Of a stretch of 64,000 bases of DNA, positions 20,187 through 28,892 are shown one piece after another; the first letter of the stretch is position 1; each line of letters begins with the position of its first letter. The position numbers were made by a program, and so were the translations under genes. Source of the stretch: Arthrobacter sp. SO3 (GTDB lineage Bacteria > Actinomycetota > Actinomycetes > Actinomycetales > Micrococcaceae); assembly GCF_020532825.1 (NCBI RefSeq), contig NZ_MQTS01000023.1:1-64000 (forward strand), given 5' to 3'. The notes under the pieces were generated by a model. It was not told the DNA's origin, did no database searches, and saw only the letters and a list, made by a program, of their open reading frames with translations.

Positions 20187-20222
20187 AGCGGACGACGGCG
20201 GGACCTCCCGTCGTCGTCCGCT
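20187..20222. terminator. Hairpin terminator, GACGGCGGGA family copy 2
   Basis: A long stem around the core GGACGACGGCGGGA, with one G-U pair, a two-base loop and a short TTT on the plus strand. It lies between the convergent AraC and Gfo/Idh genes and could serve both. It closely matches the hairpins at 7935-7965 and 63073-63106. Confidence 0.85.
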
Positions 20223-20286
20223 TTCGTGTGTAGGGGTGCGGCACCCGTCGCGGTTGCTCTGGCCCGGCCGCTCCGCGGAACGGGCG

Positions 20287-21399
20287 CTACGAGGTGACCG
20301 CCAGGGCAGGCGCCGCAATGGTGGAGAGCTCCACTGGAGCGGGGCGCGCGGCTGTGCTGTCGATCCTGACAGCTGCGCCCGTGTGGGCCGACTCCAGCAA
20401 GGACTCCATCACGTCCAAGGCGTGGAAGGCCAGGGCGCCTCCTGCCCTGGGCTCCTGGCCGGCAGGGGTGCGGACGAGGTCTGCGATGCCGAAGCCCCGC
20501 CCCGAGTCCTCGTAGCCGGCGGAGACGGGAAGGGTTTCCCAGTCATCCGCACCGAGGACGAAGAGCTGCACGTCGCCGGCGAAGTGGTTGGGATCCGGGA
20601 CCGCCAGGGAGCCATGCTCGCCGTGGACTTCGATGTTGGCGCTCTTGGTCTTCACCGCGTCGAAGCTCATCACCAGCGTGGACAAGGCCCCCGAGGCGTG
20701 GACAAGGACGCCTGTAACGTGCGTATCGATCGCCACCGGCACGATCTGGCCTTCGCGCGGGCCCGAGCCGATGGTCCGCTCGTCGCGGGTGTGGCTGGCA
20801 ACCCCGGTCACCGAGACCACCGGACCCAGCAGGGTGACCAGCGCCGAGACGTAGTACGGTCCCATGTCCAGGAGCGGCCCGCCGCCGGGCTGGTAGTAGA
20901 AGTCCGGGTTCGGATGCCAGCGCTCGTGACCGGGAGTGACCATGGTGGCGGTCGCGGAGATGGGTCTGCCGATGAGCCCGTCGTCGATCGCCTTCCGTGC
21001 GGTCTGGATCCCGGTGCCGAGCACGGTGTCCGGGGCACAGCCGACCGCGACGCCGGCTGTCCGCGCGGCGTCCAGCACCTGCCGGGCCTCCGCCGCCGTT
21101 GCCGCGAGGGGCTTCTCGCCGTAGACGGATTTGCCGGCGGCAATGGCGCGCAGGGCGATCTCGGCGTGGGCTGCGGGAATGGTCAGGTTCAGGACGAGCT
21201 CGACGTCGTCGGCGGCCAGGAGCGTGTCGACCGTGAGCGCCCGGACGCCGTCGTACGAGTCGGCCACCGCCTGCGCCCGGGCGGGGTCCAAATCCGCGAC
21301 GGCGACGAGGTTGATGTCCTCGAGACGGCGGAAGTTCGCCAGATACTGGGCGATGATGGCTCCGCAGCCAATGATTCCAATGTTTACCGGCTTGCCCAC
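20287..21399 (-). CDS. Gfo/Idh/MocA family sugar oxidoreductase (last gene of operon)
   Basis: The 370-residue protein has an N-terminal Rossmann domain (NIGIIGCGAIIAQYL at about 5-19), the family motif EKPLAATAAEA with the catalytic Lys, and a C-terminal alpha/beta domain. These enzymes oxidise or reduce sugars or sugar acids with NAD(P). The GTG at 21399 follows AAAGGGG and lies 16 bp inside the upstream ThuA-like gene; frames further upstream look non-coding. It is the last gene of the seven-gene operon. With ThuA nearby it may play the ThuB-like role of oxidising a glycoside at C3, an inference from context. Confidence 0.88.
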   Translation of the reverse strand: MGKPVNIGIIGCGAIIAQYLANFRRLEDINLVAVADLDPARAQAVADSYDGVRALTVDTLLAADDVELVLNLTIPAAHAEIALRAIAAGKSVYGEKPLAATAAEARQVLDAARTAGVAVGCAPDTVLGTGIQTARKAIDDGLIGRPISATATMVTPGHERWHPNPDFYYQPGGGPLLDMGPYYVSALVTLLGPVVSVTGVASHTRDERTIGSGPREGQIVPVAIDTHVTGVLVHASGALSTLVMSFDAVKTKSANIEVHGEHGSLAVPDPNHFAGDVQLFVLGADDWETLPVSAGYEDSGRGFGIADLVRTPAGQEPRAGGALAFHALDVMESLLESAHTGAAVRIDSTAARPAPVELSTIAAPALAVTS

Positions 21400-22085
21400 A
21401 GCAGGCCCCTTTCGATGATGGTGCGGACGTTGCTGTCCTGGAGAATTTCGACGCGGTGTCCGGGGGTGCAGACGAAGATCTTGCCCTTGCCCCATTGCCG
21501 GGTCCAGATCGCCGGCGAGGTGACTTCCCGGTGCCAGGGGTCCCATTCCCGGACTTTCTGGGTGGTGGTGGCCAGGACGTCAATGTAGTCGTCGGCGAGG
21601 ACCCAGTACTGTTCGGTCACCAGGTCGAAGTCACCGAGGCCGGCAGTGATGGGATGGTCCGCTGCCGCCGGGAGCATGTTGACGGTGTGCGGGACGTAGT
21701 TGTCGGGCTGCCCGCCCGTCCGTTCATCCGGGTGCTTGCCCGGGTGGCAGGCAAACTGGCCGCCGATCAGGTGCAGGTAGTCCGAGGTGTCGCGGTAGGA
21801 ATCCGCGATGCCGCCGTGCCAGCCGGCGAGGCCCGTGCCGTTTTCCACGGCGGCGCGCAGGCCCTCAAATTCGTCTTTCTCGATGGTGGACATGGTCATG
21901 CATTGCATAATCAGGTCCACACCGGCCATGTAGGCGGCGTCGGCATAGATTTTGGGCGATTCCTCCACCCGGACCTGGTAGCCGTTGGCTTTCAGGTACG
22001 GGATGAATTCCTCGGTGGCCTCAACGGGCTGGTGCCCGTCCCAGCCGCCGCGGACCACGAGGGCGGTTTTGTGGTTGATTGTCAT
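21384..22085 (-). CDS. ThuA-like protein (trehalose-utilisation domain)
   Basis: The 233-residue protein belongs to the ThuA family, a class I glutamine-amidotransferase-like fold. It shows LVVRGGWDGHQPVEATEEF, a GLAGWHGGIADSYRD segment and the late PAIWTRQWGKGKIFVCTPGH strand. In rhizobia ThuA acts with the oxidoreductase ThuB in trehalose, sucrose and maltitol breakdown through 3-keto sugars. The ATG at 22085 is preceded by AGAGG; an upstream in-frame start near 22148 lies in non-coding-looking sequence. Its end overlaps the next Gfo/Idh gene by 16 bp, so the two are coupled. Confidence 0.85.
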   Translation of the reverse strand: MTINHKTALVVRGGWDGHQPVEATEEFIPYLKANGYQVRVEESPKIYADAAYMAGVDLIMQCMTMSTIEKDEFEGLRAAVENGTGLAGWHGGIADSYRDTSDYLHLIGGQFACHPGKHPDERTGGQPDNYVPHTVNMLPAAADHPITAGLGDFDLVTEQYWVLADDYIDVLATTTQKVREWDPWHREVTSPAIWTRQWGKGKIFVCTPGHRVEILQDSNVRTIIERGLLWASR

Positions 22086-22125
22086 GGGGTTCCTCTGTTG
22101 TTGGTTTGTGATGGCCGTGCCCGGC

Positions 22126-23130
22126 TCAACGGGCGGCGAAGGCCGCATCGAACGCGGCCGCGGGTGGTGTGATCGTGGCTAGATCCTTGACCAGTGCAAG
22201 GGCCTGCGGCGCGCCGACCAGACGGTCCATGCCGGCGTCTTCCCATTCGATGCTGGTGGGTCCCTGATATCCAATGGCGTTAAGGGTTCGGAAAATCGGC
22301 TCCCAATTGACGTCGCCATGACCGGCCGTGACGAAGTCCCACCCGCGGCGCGGGTCGGCCCAGGGAAGGTGGGACCCGAGCCGGCCATTGCGGCCGTTGA
22401 GCTGACGGACGGACTCCTTGACGTGAACGTGGAAGATCTTCTCGGCGAAGTCCTGGAGGAATATGACAGGGTCCAAGTCCTGCCAGATGAAGTGCGAGGG
22501 GTCGAAGTTCAGGCCGAAGTTCTCCCGGTGCCCGATGGCCTCGAGGGTGCGTTTGGCGGTCCAGTAGTCGTAGGCGATTTCGGACGGGTGGACCTCAAGG
22601 GCAAATCGGACCCCTTCCTCGTCGAAGACGTCGAGGATCGGGTTCCAGCGGTCGGCGAAGTCCTGGTAACCGCGTTCGATCATTGCGTCCGGGGGAGGCG
22701 GGAACATGGCGACACATTTCCAGATCGAGGATCCGGTGAAGCCGGTGACGGTGTTGACGCCAAGTCTGGCGGCCGCACGTGCCGTGGTCTTCATGGCCTC
22801 GGCGGCACGGAGGCGGACCCCTTCAGCGTCGCCGTCCCCCCACACGGAGGCTGGAAGAATGCCTTCGTGGCGTTCGTCGATCGGGTCGTCACAGACGGCC
22901 TGTCCGGTGAGATGGTTGGCGATTGCGTGGACCTTGAGCCGGTGCTTGTCCAGGATGTCCAGCCGGTTCTGGACGTAGGCGTCGTCCTCGACGGCTCGCT
23001 GCGGGTCCAGGTGGTCGCCCCAGCAGGCGATCTCCAGGCCGTCGAAGCCCCACTCGCCGGCGAGCCTCGCCACCTCTTCGAAGGGCAGGTCGGCCCACTG
23101 GCCGGTGAAGAGGGTGATGGGTCGTGTCAT
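22126..23130 (-). CDS. Sugar phosphate isomerase/epimerase-like TIM barrel (IolE/xylose-isomerase-like)
   Basis: The 334-residue AP-endonuclease-2-type TIM barrel carries the usual metal-site residues: Glu in [10 protein letters not shown], Asp/His in [11 protein letters not shown], His in FHVHVKE and the late Glu in SIEWED. Members isomerise, epimerise or dehydrate sugars and keto-inositols. GAGGT precedes the ATG at 23130, and the gene lies 11 bp after the preceding Gfo/Idh gene. In this operon it may act on the keto sugar made by the oxidoreductases; the exact reaction is unknown. Confidence 0.87.
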   Translation of the reverse strand: MTRPITLFTGQWADLPFEEVARLAGEWGFDGLEIACWGDHLDPQRAVEDDAYVQNRLDILDKHRLKVHAIANHLTGQAVCDDPIDERHEGILPASVWGDGDAEGVRLRAAEAMKTTARAAARLGVNTVTGFTGSSIWKCVAMFPPPPDAMIERGYQDFADRWNPILDVFDEEGVRFALEVHPSEIAYDYWTAKRTLEAIGHRENFGLNFDPSHFIWQDLDPVIFLQDFAEKIFHVHVKESVRQLNGRNGRLGSHLPWADPRRGWDFVTAGHGDVNWEPIFRTLNAIGYQGPTSIEWEDAGMDRLVGAPQALALVKDLATITPPAAAFDAAFAAR

Positions 23131-23141
23131 GGTGTTACCTC

Positions 23142-24347
23142 TCAGACGGTGTGCCAGCGGCTGTCGGCGTGGGCGCTGGCTTCGACGGCGGCGAGGACCT
23201 TTTGGACCTGGAGTGCGTCGGCGAAGGATGGTGCCGGGGGCTGGCTGCCGGCGATGGCGTGGATAAGGTCGACCACCTGGTGGGTGAAGAGGTGTTCGTA
23301 GCCCAGTCCGTGGCCGGTGGGCCACCAGTTCCCGGCGTAGGGGTGTTGGGGTTCGGTAACGAGTATCTTGCGGAAGCCGGCGTCGGAGCCGTCGGCGGCG
23401 TCGTAGACGGACAGTGCGTTCATGTCCTCGAAGTCGAAGGCCAGCGAGCCGGCAGTTCCGTTAATTTCCAGGCGCATGGCGTTCTTCCGGCCGAGGGCGA
23501 AGCGGGTGGCCTCGAATACTCCGATCGGCCCTGCGGCGGACCCATTGCCGTTGCCGTTGCCGGCGAAGCGTGCGCTGAAGATGGCGGCGTCGTCCACGCT
23601 TACAGGCCCCCGCACGGTGTCGGCGCCGGTGGCGCCGTGCCCGCCGAGGCCCACGAGGTCTCCGGCAATGGGGCGTTCGGCGACGAAGGTCTCCAGCAGG
23701 GCCGAAACACCGGTGATGTTGAGCCCGGTGATCCACTGGGCGGCGTCGATGCTGTGGGCGCCGATGTCCCCGAGCGCGCCGGAGCCGGACTTGGACTTGT
23801 CCAGCCGCCAGGTCAGCGGCGCGTCGGCATCGCTGAGCCAGTCCTGCAGGTACTGGGCCCGGACATGCCGGATCTGCCCTAGCCGGCCCTCGCCGACCAT
23901 CCGCCGGGCCAGGGCCAGTGCCGGGGTGCGGCGGTAGCTGAAGCCGCACATCGAGTACACCCCCCGGGCCGCCGCAGCGTCCGCGGCAGCCGCCATCCGC
24001 TCGGCCTCGTCCACCGAGTTGGCCAGCGGCTTCTCGCACAGGACATGCTTGCCGGCCTCGAGCGCGGCGATGGCGATCTCGGCATGCGTGTTGCCCGGGG
24101 TGCAGATGTCGATCAGGTCGATGTCGTCCCGCTCGATCAAGCGCCGCCAGTCCGTCTCGGCGGACTCCCACCCCATCTTCTGCGCGGCGGCCCGCACGCC
24201 CTCCTCGTTCCGGCCCGCGATCGCGGTCAGTTCAGGCCGCAGCGGCAGATCAAAGAACCGCGGCGCGGTCCGCCACGCGTGGGAATGGGCGGCCCCCATA
24301 AACGCATAGCCCACCATCCCCACACGCAGGGTCGTCGGGTCAGTCAT
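23142..24347 (-). CDS. Gfo/Idh/MocA family oxidoreductase
   Basis: The 401-residue protein has a Rossmann domain starting [19 protein letters not shown], the motif [14 protein letters not shown] with the catalytic Lys, and [17 protein letters not shown] in the C-terminal domain, where the His is usually catalytic. It is distinct from the shorter Gfo/Idh protein at the end of the operon, so two different oxidation or reduction steps are likely. GGAAAGGATTACCG precedes the ATG. It lies 62 bp after the second permease gene. Confidence 0.9.
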   Translation of the reverse strand: MTDPTTLRVGMVGYAFMGAAHSHAWRTAPRFFDLPLRPELTAIAGRNEEGVRAAAQKMGWESAETDWRRLIERDDIDLIDICTPGNTHAEIAIAALEAGKHVLCEKPLANSVDEAERMAAAADAAAARGVYSMCGFSYRRTPALALARRMVGEGRLGQIRHVRAQYLQDWLSDADAPLTWRLDKSKSGSGALGDIGAHSIDAAQWITGLNITGVSALLETFVAERPIAGDLVGLGGHGATGADTVRGPVSVDDAAIFSARFAGNGNGNGSAAGPIGVFEATRFALGRKNAMRLEINGTAGSLAFDFEDMNALSVYDAADGSDAGFRKILVTEPQHPYAGNWWPTGHGLGYEHLFTHQVVDLIHAIAGSQPPAPSFADALQVQKVLAAVEASAHADSRWHTV

Positions 24348-24409
24348 CGGTAATCCTTTCCAAATGGATTGAGATCGGTTGCGCGGCCCAAGGCACGCGG
24401 CTCGCTACA

Positions 24410-25312
24410 CTACTTGCTGAAGCCGGCGGTGAGGCCGCTGAGCAGCTGGCGCCGGGCGACCACATAGACCAGCAGCAGCGGCAGCGTGGCGAGCACGACG
24501 GCAGCCAAGACGGCCGGGATGTTCACACTGAACTCGCCCTGGAACGTCCACAGGGACAGCGGCAGCACCCGGGTCTCCGGGCTCTGCGTCAGGATCAGCG
24601 GGAACAGGAAACCGTTCCATACTCCGAGGGCGTTGTAGATGCCGACGGTCACCACGGCGGGTTTGGTCATGGGCAGCGCGAGGTGCCACATCATGGACCA
24701 GTCGGAGCAGCCATCCAGCCGCATTGATTCGAAGAGCTCGTTAGGGACGTCCCGCATGAAGTTGGACAGGATCAGCACGGAGATCGGGATGGCGAAAGCG
24801 ATGGAGGGCAGGATCAGGGCGAGCAGGGTGTCATACAGGTGGGCACGGGTGATCATCCAGTAGATGGGGATGATTGTGGCGTGCAGCGGTATCGCGAGGC
24901 CCAGCAGGAACAGGTTGTTTGTCCAGTTGAGGAACTTGCTCTTTCCGCGGACGATCGCGTATGCGGCCATGAAGGACACCAGGAGCGCCGGTATAACGCT
25001 GCCCACTGTGACGATGAGGCTGTTGGCAAAGTATTTGGCGAAGTCGTTCTCCAGGACCAGCTTGTAGTTGTCCAAGGTGGGTTCTGTGGGGGGCAACATC
25101 GGGTTGGAGGTGAAGAAGCCAGCCTGGTTCTTCAGGCTCGTCACCACCACGTAGTAAACCGGGACGATGATGATGGCCAGCCAAAGCCAGCCGCCGAGGC
25201 CGGCGAGAAAGTTTGGCCGGGTCCGTCCCGGCCCCTTGGTCCGCGAACGGGGACCGACGGCAGGTCGGACGGGCGCCGAGGGCGGGACGGGGAGCTGGGT
25301 AAGGGAAGCCAT
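24410..25312 (-). CDS. CUT1 ABC transporter permease (MalG type)
   Basis: The 300-residue inner-membrane permease has six hydrophobic segments and the EAA loop ELFESMRLDGCSDWSMMWHLALP. Its ATG shares one base with the stop of the MalF-type gene (TGATG), so translation is coupled. It forms the import channel with the upstream permease and the binding protein at 26219-27550. The N-terminal 35 residues are Pro/Arg-rich and cytoplasmic. Confidence 0.9.
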   Translation of the reverse strand: MASLTQLPVPPSAPVRPAVGPRSRTKGPGRTRPNFLAGLGGWLWLAIIIVPVYYVVVTSLKNQAGFFTSNPMLPPTEPTLDNYKLVLENDFAKYFANSLIVTVGSVIPALLVSFMAAYAIVRGKSKFLNWTNNLFLLGLAIPLHATIIPIYWMITRAHLYDTLLALILPSIAFAIPISVLILSNFMRDVPNELFESMRLDGCSDWSMMWHLALPMTKPAVVTVGIYNALGVWNGFLFPLILTQSPETRVLPLSLWTFQGEFSVNIPAVLAAVVLATLPLLLVYVVARRQLLSGLTAGFSK

Positions 25313-26214
25313 CAGGCACCTTCCATTTGGCTTGCGTTGCGGTTTTTTCCGCCCAGTCTCTGTAGCAGAAGGGCGAGCGCCAGACCGATCACGACGAGCA
25401 TGACGCCGAGGGCACTCGCGGCACCCATGTCGTTGGCTTTGAACCCGGTGAGGTACATGTGCAGCGGGAGCAGCCGGGTGGCGTAGCCGGGACCGCCGCC
25501 GGTGAGGACAAAGACGAGGTCAAAGTACGCCAGCGATCCGACCACCATGAGCGTGGAGGAAGTGATGATGGTGTATTTCATCTGGGGCAGCGTGATGTTG
25601 AAGAACTGCTGGACCCGCCCGGCACCGTCGATCTGCGCGGCCTCGTAGAGCGACGCGGGGATCTGGCGCACACCGCCTTGATAGATGAGCGTGTGGAACG
25701 GGACAAACTGCCAGGCGATCACGAAGACCACGACGAACAGCACGAGGTCGGAATCGCCCAGCCAGTCCCGGGCCAGGAACGGCAGTCCAAGCCCGGCGCC
25801 CAGGCCGAAGTTGGGGTCCAGCAGGGCTTTGAACGCGATGGCGACGGCAGCCGAGGACAGCAGCAGCGGCACGAAGTAGAGGACAGCCAATGCGGCACGG
25901 TATTTCTGGCCCGCCGCGGTGAAGACACCCAGCAGGAGACTGATCGGGGCCTGGACGATGAACGAGAAGAACATGATCTTCGCCGTGACCAGCAGTGCGT
26001 TCCCGGTGACCGGGTCCGTCAGGACTGTTGTCCAACTGGACAGACCGTCCAGCTTGATCTCGCCCAGGCCGTCCCAGGAGGTGAAGCTCAGGAACAAGAC
26101 GCCGAAAAGCGGAATGATGGCGAACAGCACGAAGAAGGCAAGGGCTGGCGCGGCCAGCCACCCCGACGGGCCCGTTTTGAGGGCCCGCCGGGAGGAACCG
26201 GATGTGGTGGACAC
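25312..26214 (-). CDS. CUT1 ABC transporter permease (MalF type)
   Basis: The 300-residue permease has six hydrophobic segments and the EAA loop LYEAAQIDGAGRVQQFFNITLPQM. It lies 4 bp after the binding-protein gene and overlaps the next permease by one base. As in the polyol operon, no ATPase gene is nearby, so a shared ATPase must power it. Confidence 0.9.
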   Translation of the reverse strand: MSTTSGSSRRALKTGPSGWLAAPALAFFVLFAIIPLFGVLFLSFTSWDGLGEIKLDGLSSWTTVLTDPVTGNALLVTAKIMFFSFIVQAPISLLLGVFTAAGQKYRAALAVLYFVPLLLSSAAVAIAFKALLDPNFGLGAGLGLPFLARDWLGDSDLVLFVVVFVIAWQFVPFHTLIYQGGVRQIPASLYEAAQIDGAGRVQQFFNITLPQMKYTIITSSTLMVVGSLAYFDLVFVLTGGGPGYATRLLPLHMYLTGFKANDMGAASALGVMLVVIGLALALLLQRLGGKNRNASQMEGA

Positions 26215-26218
26215 TGGA

Positions 26219-27550
26219 TTACTTCCCGATCGTCGCGTTCATCGTGTCGACGAACTGCTCCGGGGTGATCTTCTTCAGGAAGATCTGGTCGAGGTTTGCC
26301 AGCATGGCGTCACCCTGCGCCGGGCTGAGGGCCTGGTCCCAGGAGAGCGTGAAACTCGGTGCGTTCTTTGCCATGCCATACACATAGGACAGGAAGTCCT
26401 TGTCCGGGGACGCGGCGAGCTTGCTCTCGATGCCCTTGACCACCGGCACGGCTCCCGAGTCGATCAGGCCCTGGATGTTGCTGTCCGAGAACATGCCGTT
26501 CTTCACATACTCGAGGGCGGCTTTCTTCTGTCCCTCAGTGGCCTTCGCGGAGACGGACCAGAAGTTGGAGGGGTTGCCCACCACGTTGGCCGGGTCTCCC
26601 TTGCCGCCGGAAACTGTGGGGAAGGTGGTGAAGCCGAGCTTGCCGCCCTTGACGAAGTCTGCTGCGTCCTTCTTCATGCTCTGGTAGATCCAGCCGCCCT
26701 GCAGGATCATGGCCGCCTTGCCGGTGTACATAAGCGCTTGGTCGGCGTTGCTGTCCGCCGCGATGGACGAGAAGCCGTTGGCGAAGCCGCCGGCATCCAC
26801 GAGCTGCTGGATCTTGGTGAGCGACTCGGTGACAGCGGGGTCGGACCACGCGTTGGGCTTATTGGCTGCAATATTGGCGAAGACCTCCGGGCCGCCGATG
26901 CGTTCCACGAGGTACTCCAGCCACATCAGGTCCGGCCACCTGGACTGGCCGCCGAGCGAGAACGGAGCGATGCCGGCATCCTTGAACTTCGGTACCAGGG
27001 TCATCAGCTCGTCCCACGTCTTGGGGGCCTCGGCGCCCACCTTGGCGAACACATCCTTGTTGAAGTACAGCACTACAGGCTGCACGTTGTTGTTGGGCAA
27101 GGCGTAGGTCTTGCCGTCGATGACGCCGTTCTTGAGTACTGCCGGAAGGTAGCGGTCCTTGACGTCGGGGTTGTCCTTGAGGTATCCGGAGAGATCATCC
27201 ACCTGTCCGGCGTCGACGTAGGACTTCAGAACGCCGCCGCCCCAGCCGTAGATGAAGGTCGGGCCCTGGCCGGCGCCGACGGCGGTACGTACCTTGGTCT
27301 TGTATGCGTCGTTCGCAAAGAAATCCAGCTTGATGGTCGAATCCGGGTGCGCGGAGTTCCAGTCAGTAACGGACTTCTGCAGCACGGGCTGGTTGCCGCC
27401 GGTCAGCCCCCACATGGAGGCCGAGTCTGCGCTTGCGGCAGTGCCTGCCGGGCCGCTGGAGCCGCATGCGGCCAGGCTGATCGATATTGCGGCGGCGGAG
27501 AAGGCTATAGCGGCACTGCGAAACGTACGATTTTTCATCTGGGGTTCCAT
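26219..27550 (-). CDS. ABC transporter sugar-binding lipoprotein
   Basis: The 443-residue protein has a lipoprotein signal peptide with lipobox LAAC (Cys29) and a family 1 solute-binding domain. It is the first gene of the seven-gene operon and should bind the imported glycoside or sugar. Two ATGs lie 12 bp apart; the first (27550) has GGAGG at good spacing and is used here. Upstream are a -35/-10 pair (TTGACT, TACTTT), a CRP-like site inside it and a LacI-type operator downstream of it. The substrate is unknown. Confidence 0.9.
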   Translation of the reverse strand: MEPQMKNRTFRSAAIAFSAAAISISLAACGSSGPAGTAASADSASMWGLTGGNQPVLQKSVTDWNSAHPDSTIKLDFFANDAYKTKVRTAVGAGQGPTFIYGWGGGVLKSYVDAGQVDDLSGYLKDNPDVKDRYLPAVLKNGVIDGKTYALPNNNVQPVVLYFNKDVFAKVGAEAPKTWDELMTLVPKFKDAGIAPFSLGGQSRWPDLMWLEYLVERIGGPEVFANIAANKPNAWSDPAVTESLTKIQQLVDAGGFANGFSSIAADSNADQALMYTGKAAMILQGGWIYQSMKKDAADFVKGGKLGFTTFPTVSGGKGDPANVVGNPSNFWSVSAKATEGQKKAALEYVKNGMFSDSNIQGLIDSGAVPVVKGIESKLAASPDKDFLSYVYGMAKNAPSFTLSWDQALSPAQGDAMLANLDQIFLKKITPEQFVDTMNATIGK

Positions 27551-27653
27551 TCGTCCTCCGGGTTCTGCGCTGAGGCCCGGTTGTGAGAGCCAGCAGCCTG
27601 ACCCTCACGAGGAAGGCTGCGCTGCCGATGCTGATGGGGTGAAGCTAAAATTC

Positions 27654-27665
27654 CGAAAAGTTTCG
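27654..27665. promoter_or_regulatory. LacI-type operator CGAAA-NN-TTTCG, site 1
   Basis: Palindrome CGAAAAGTTTCG between the divergent binding-protein and lacI genes. It lies about 25 bp downstream of the -10 of the binding-protein promoter, a position that would block transcription. The same arms and spacing recur at 27796-27807. Confidence 0.75.
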
Positions 27666-27689
27666 TAAAAGTCTGGGACTTGTAAACTC

Positions 27690-27718
27690 AAAGTAGTGGT
27701 GACATCAGTCACAGTCAA
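27690..27718 (-). promoter_or_regulatory. Promoter of the seven-gene operon
   Basis: On the minus strand, TTGACT (27718-27713) and TACTTT (27695-27690) are separated by 17 bp, close to the sigma-70-type consensus. The transcription start should be near 27683, about 130 bp before the binding-protein ATG. Confidence 0.65.
27698..27713. promoter_or_regulatory. CRP/GlxR-like site inside the operon promoter
   Basis: GGTGACATCAGTCACA matches TGTGA-N6-TCACA at nine of ten positions. It occupies the spacer between the -35 and -10 elements. A cAMP-responsive regulator bound here would compete with RNA polymerase, or act upstream of a different start. Confidence 0.55.
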
Positions 27719-27758
27719 GGGGTAGTGCCGAAAATTTGTTTCTAAATATCGAAAGAAC

Positions 27759-27787
27759 TTGACGCATCAGGGAAACAGGGTCAAACT
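27759..27787 (+). promoter_or_regulatory. Candidate promoter of lacI
   Basis: TTGACG (27759-27764) and CAAACT (27782-27787) with a 17-bp spacer. The operator at 27795-27808 would lie at the transcription start, fitting autorepression. The -10 is imperfect. Confidence 0.45.
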
Positions 27788-27794
27788 TTTGTTA

Positions 27795-27808
27795 TCGAAA
27801 TATTTCGA
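27795..27808. promoter_or_regulatory. LacI-type operator, site 2 (14-bp perfect palindrome)
   Basis: TCGAAATATTTCGA, containing CGAAA-TA-TTTCG, 17 bp before the lacI start. It has the same half-sites and two-base spacer as site 1. A degenerate third copy (CGAAA then TTGTT) lies at 27729-27740. Confidence 0.8.
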
Positions 27809-27824
27809 AAGTACAGGAGTCATC

Positions 27825-28892
27825 GTGTCAGTAGTCCAGGGTGTCGGCCGGCCAACGCTGGCCGCCGTCGCGAGGGAAGCGGGCGTTTCCTCACCCACGG
27901 TCTCAAAGGTCATCAACGGGCGGGCGGACGTAGCGGAGAGCACGCGCACCAAGGTCCTGGCGGCGCTCGAACAGCTGGGCTACCAGTCACCGCAACAGCG
28001 CAAGCAGGCCGAGGGCCGGACTGCCATCGTGGAAGTGGTGTTCGATTCGCTGTATTCGGCCTACGCCGTCGAGGTCCTGAACGGAGTGCTGGAGCAGGCC
28101 GCCTCGGTTGACGTCGAGATCCTGATCGACGTGACCGGGCACGCGCCCGCCACGACGCTCAGCCCCGAGCGGCGCGCCCAGCGGATTTTGGATGAAGGCC
28201 GGCTCGGATTGATTGTGGTGACTTCCGGCTTCAGCACGGCGCAGTTGAGTGCCTTCCGCCGGCGGCACATTCCGGTCGTGGTGATCGATCCACTCAACCC
28301 GCCGCCGTCGGAGGTTGTTAGCGTCGGTGCCACCAACTGGGCCGGGGGCAAGGAAGCCACGGAGCATCTGCTCGGCCTCGGCCACCGGCGGATCGCGTAC
28401 ATCGGCGGACCCGAATCGGCGGAATGCAATCAGGCGCGGCTCCATGGCTACATGGCGGCACTCATGGCCGACGGGGTCCAGGTGCGGCCCGACTACGTCC
28501 TGCTGGACAAATTCCGCCCGGAACACGGAATTCGCGGCCTCCAGACCCTTATGGCCCTGCACGAGCCCCCGACAGCCATCTTCGCGGGAAGTGACAGCAT
28601 CGGCCTCGGCGTCCTGGCCGAAGCCCGGAGGCACGGACTGCGGATCCCCGAGGACTTGAGCCTGGTGGGCTTCGACGGCACGTACCAGGCGGAGCAGTCC
28701 ATCCCCGCCTTGACCACCGTGACGCAGCCGCTGCAGGAGATGGGCCGCGCCGCCCTGCGCGCCGTCCTCCGTCAGGCCAACGGCGAAGAGCTCGACTCGC
28801 GTCGGGTCGAACTCGCCACCCATCTTGTCGTCCGGGAATCGACGGCCCCTCCTGCGGCCGGGAAACCGGAACCGGACAGGCCGCTGCACTAG
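27825..28892 (+). CDS. LacI family repressor of the seven-gene operon
   Basis: The 355-residue protein has the LacI DNA-binding headpiece (RPTLAAVAREAGVSSPTVSKVINGRADVAEST), a hinge helix (TRTKVLAALEQLGY region) and a periplasmic-binding-protein-like effector domain. The GTG at 27825 follows CAGGAG; the frame is open further upstream, but that segment covers promoter and operator sequence. It diverges from the binding-protein gene, and paired CGAAA-NN-TTTCG palindromes flank both promoters. It probably represses the operon and itself until the sugar is present. Confidence 0.9.
   Translation: MSVVQGVGRPTLAAVAREAGVSSPTVSKVINGRADVAESTRTKVLAALEQLGYQSPQQRKQAEGRTAIVEVVFDSLYSAYAVEVLNGVLEQAASVDVEILIDVTGHAPATTLSPERRAQRILDEGRLGLIVVTSGFSTAQLSAFRRRHIPVVVIDPLNPPPSEVVSVGATNWAGGKEATEHLLGLGHRRIAYIGGPESAECNQARLHGYMAALMADGVQVRPDYVLLDKFRPEHGIRGLQTLMALHEPPTAIFAGSDSIGLGVLAEARRHGLRIPEDLSLVGFDGTYQAEQSIPALTTVTQPLQEMGRAALRAVLRQANGEELDSRRVELATHLVVRESTAPPAAGKPEPDRPLH

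Noticed and set aside
25919-27586. Plus-strand open frame of about 555 codons opposite the sugar-binding protein gene
   Set aside because: It is the antisense of clear transporter genes and has no domain pattern; long antisense frames are expected at this GC content.
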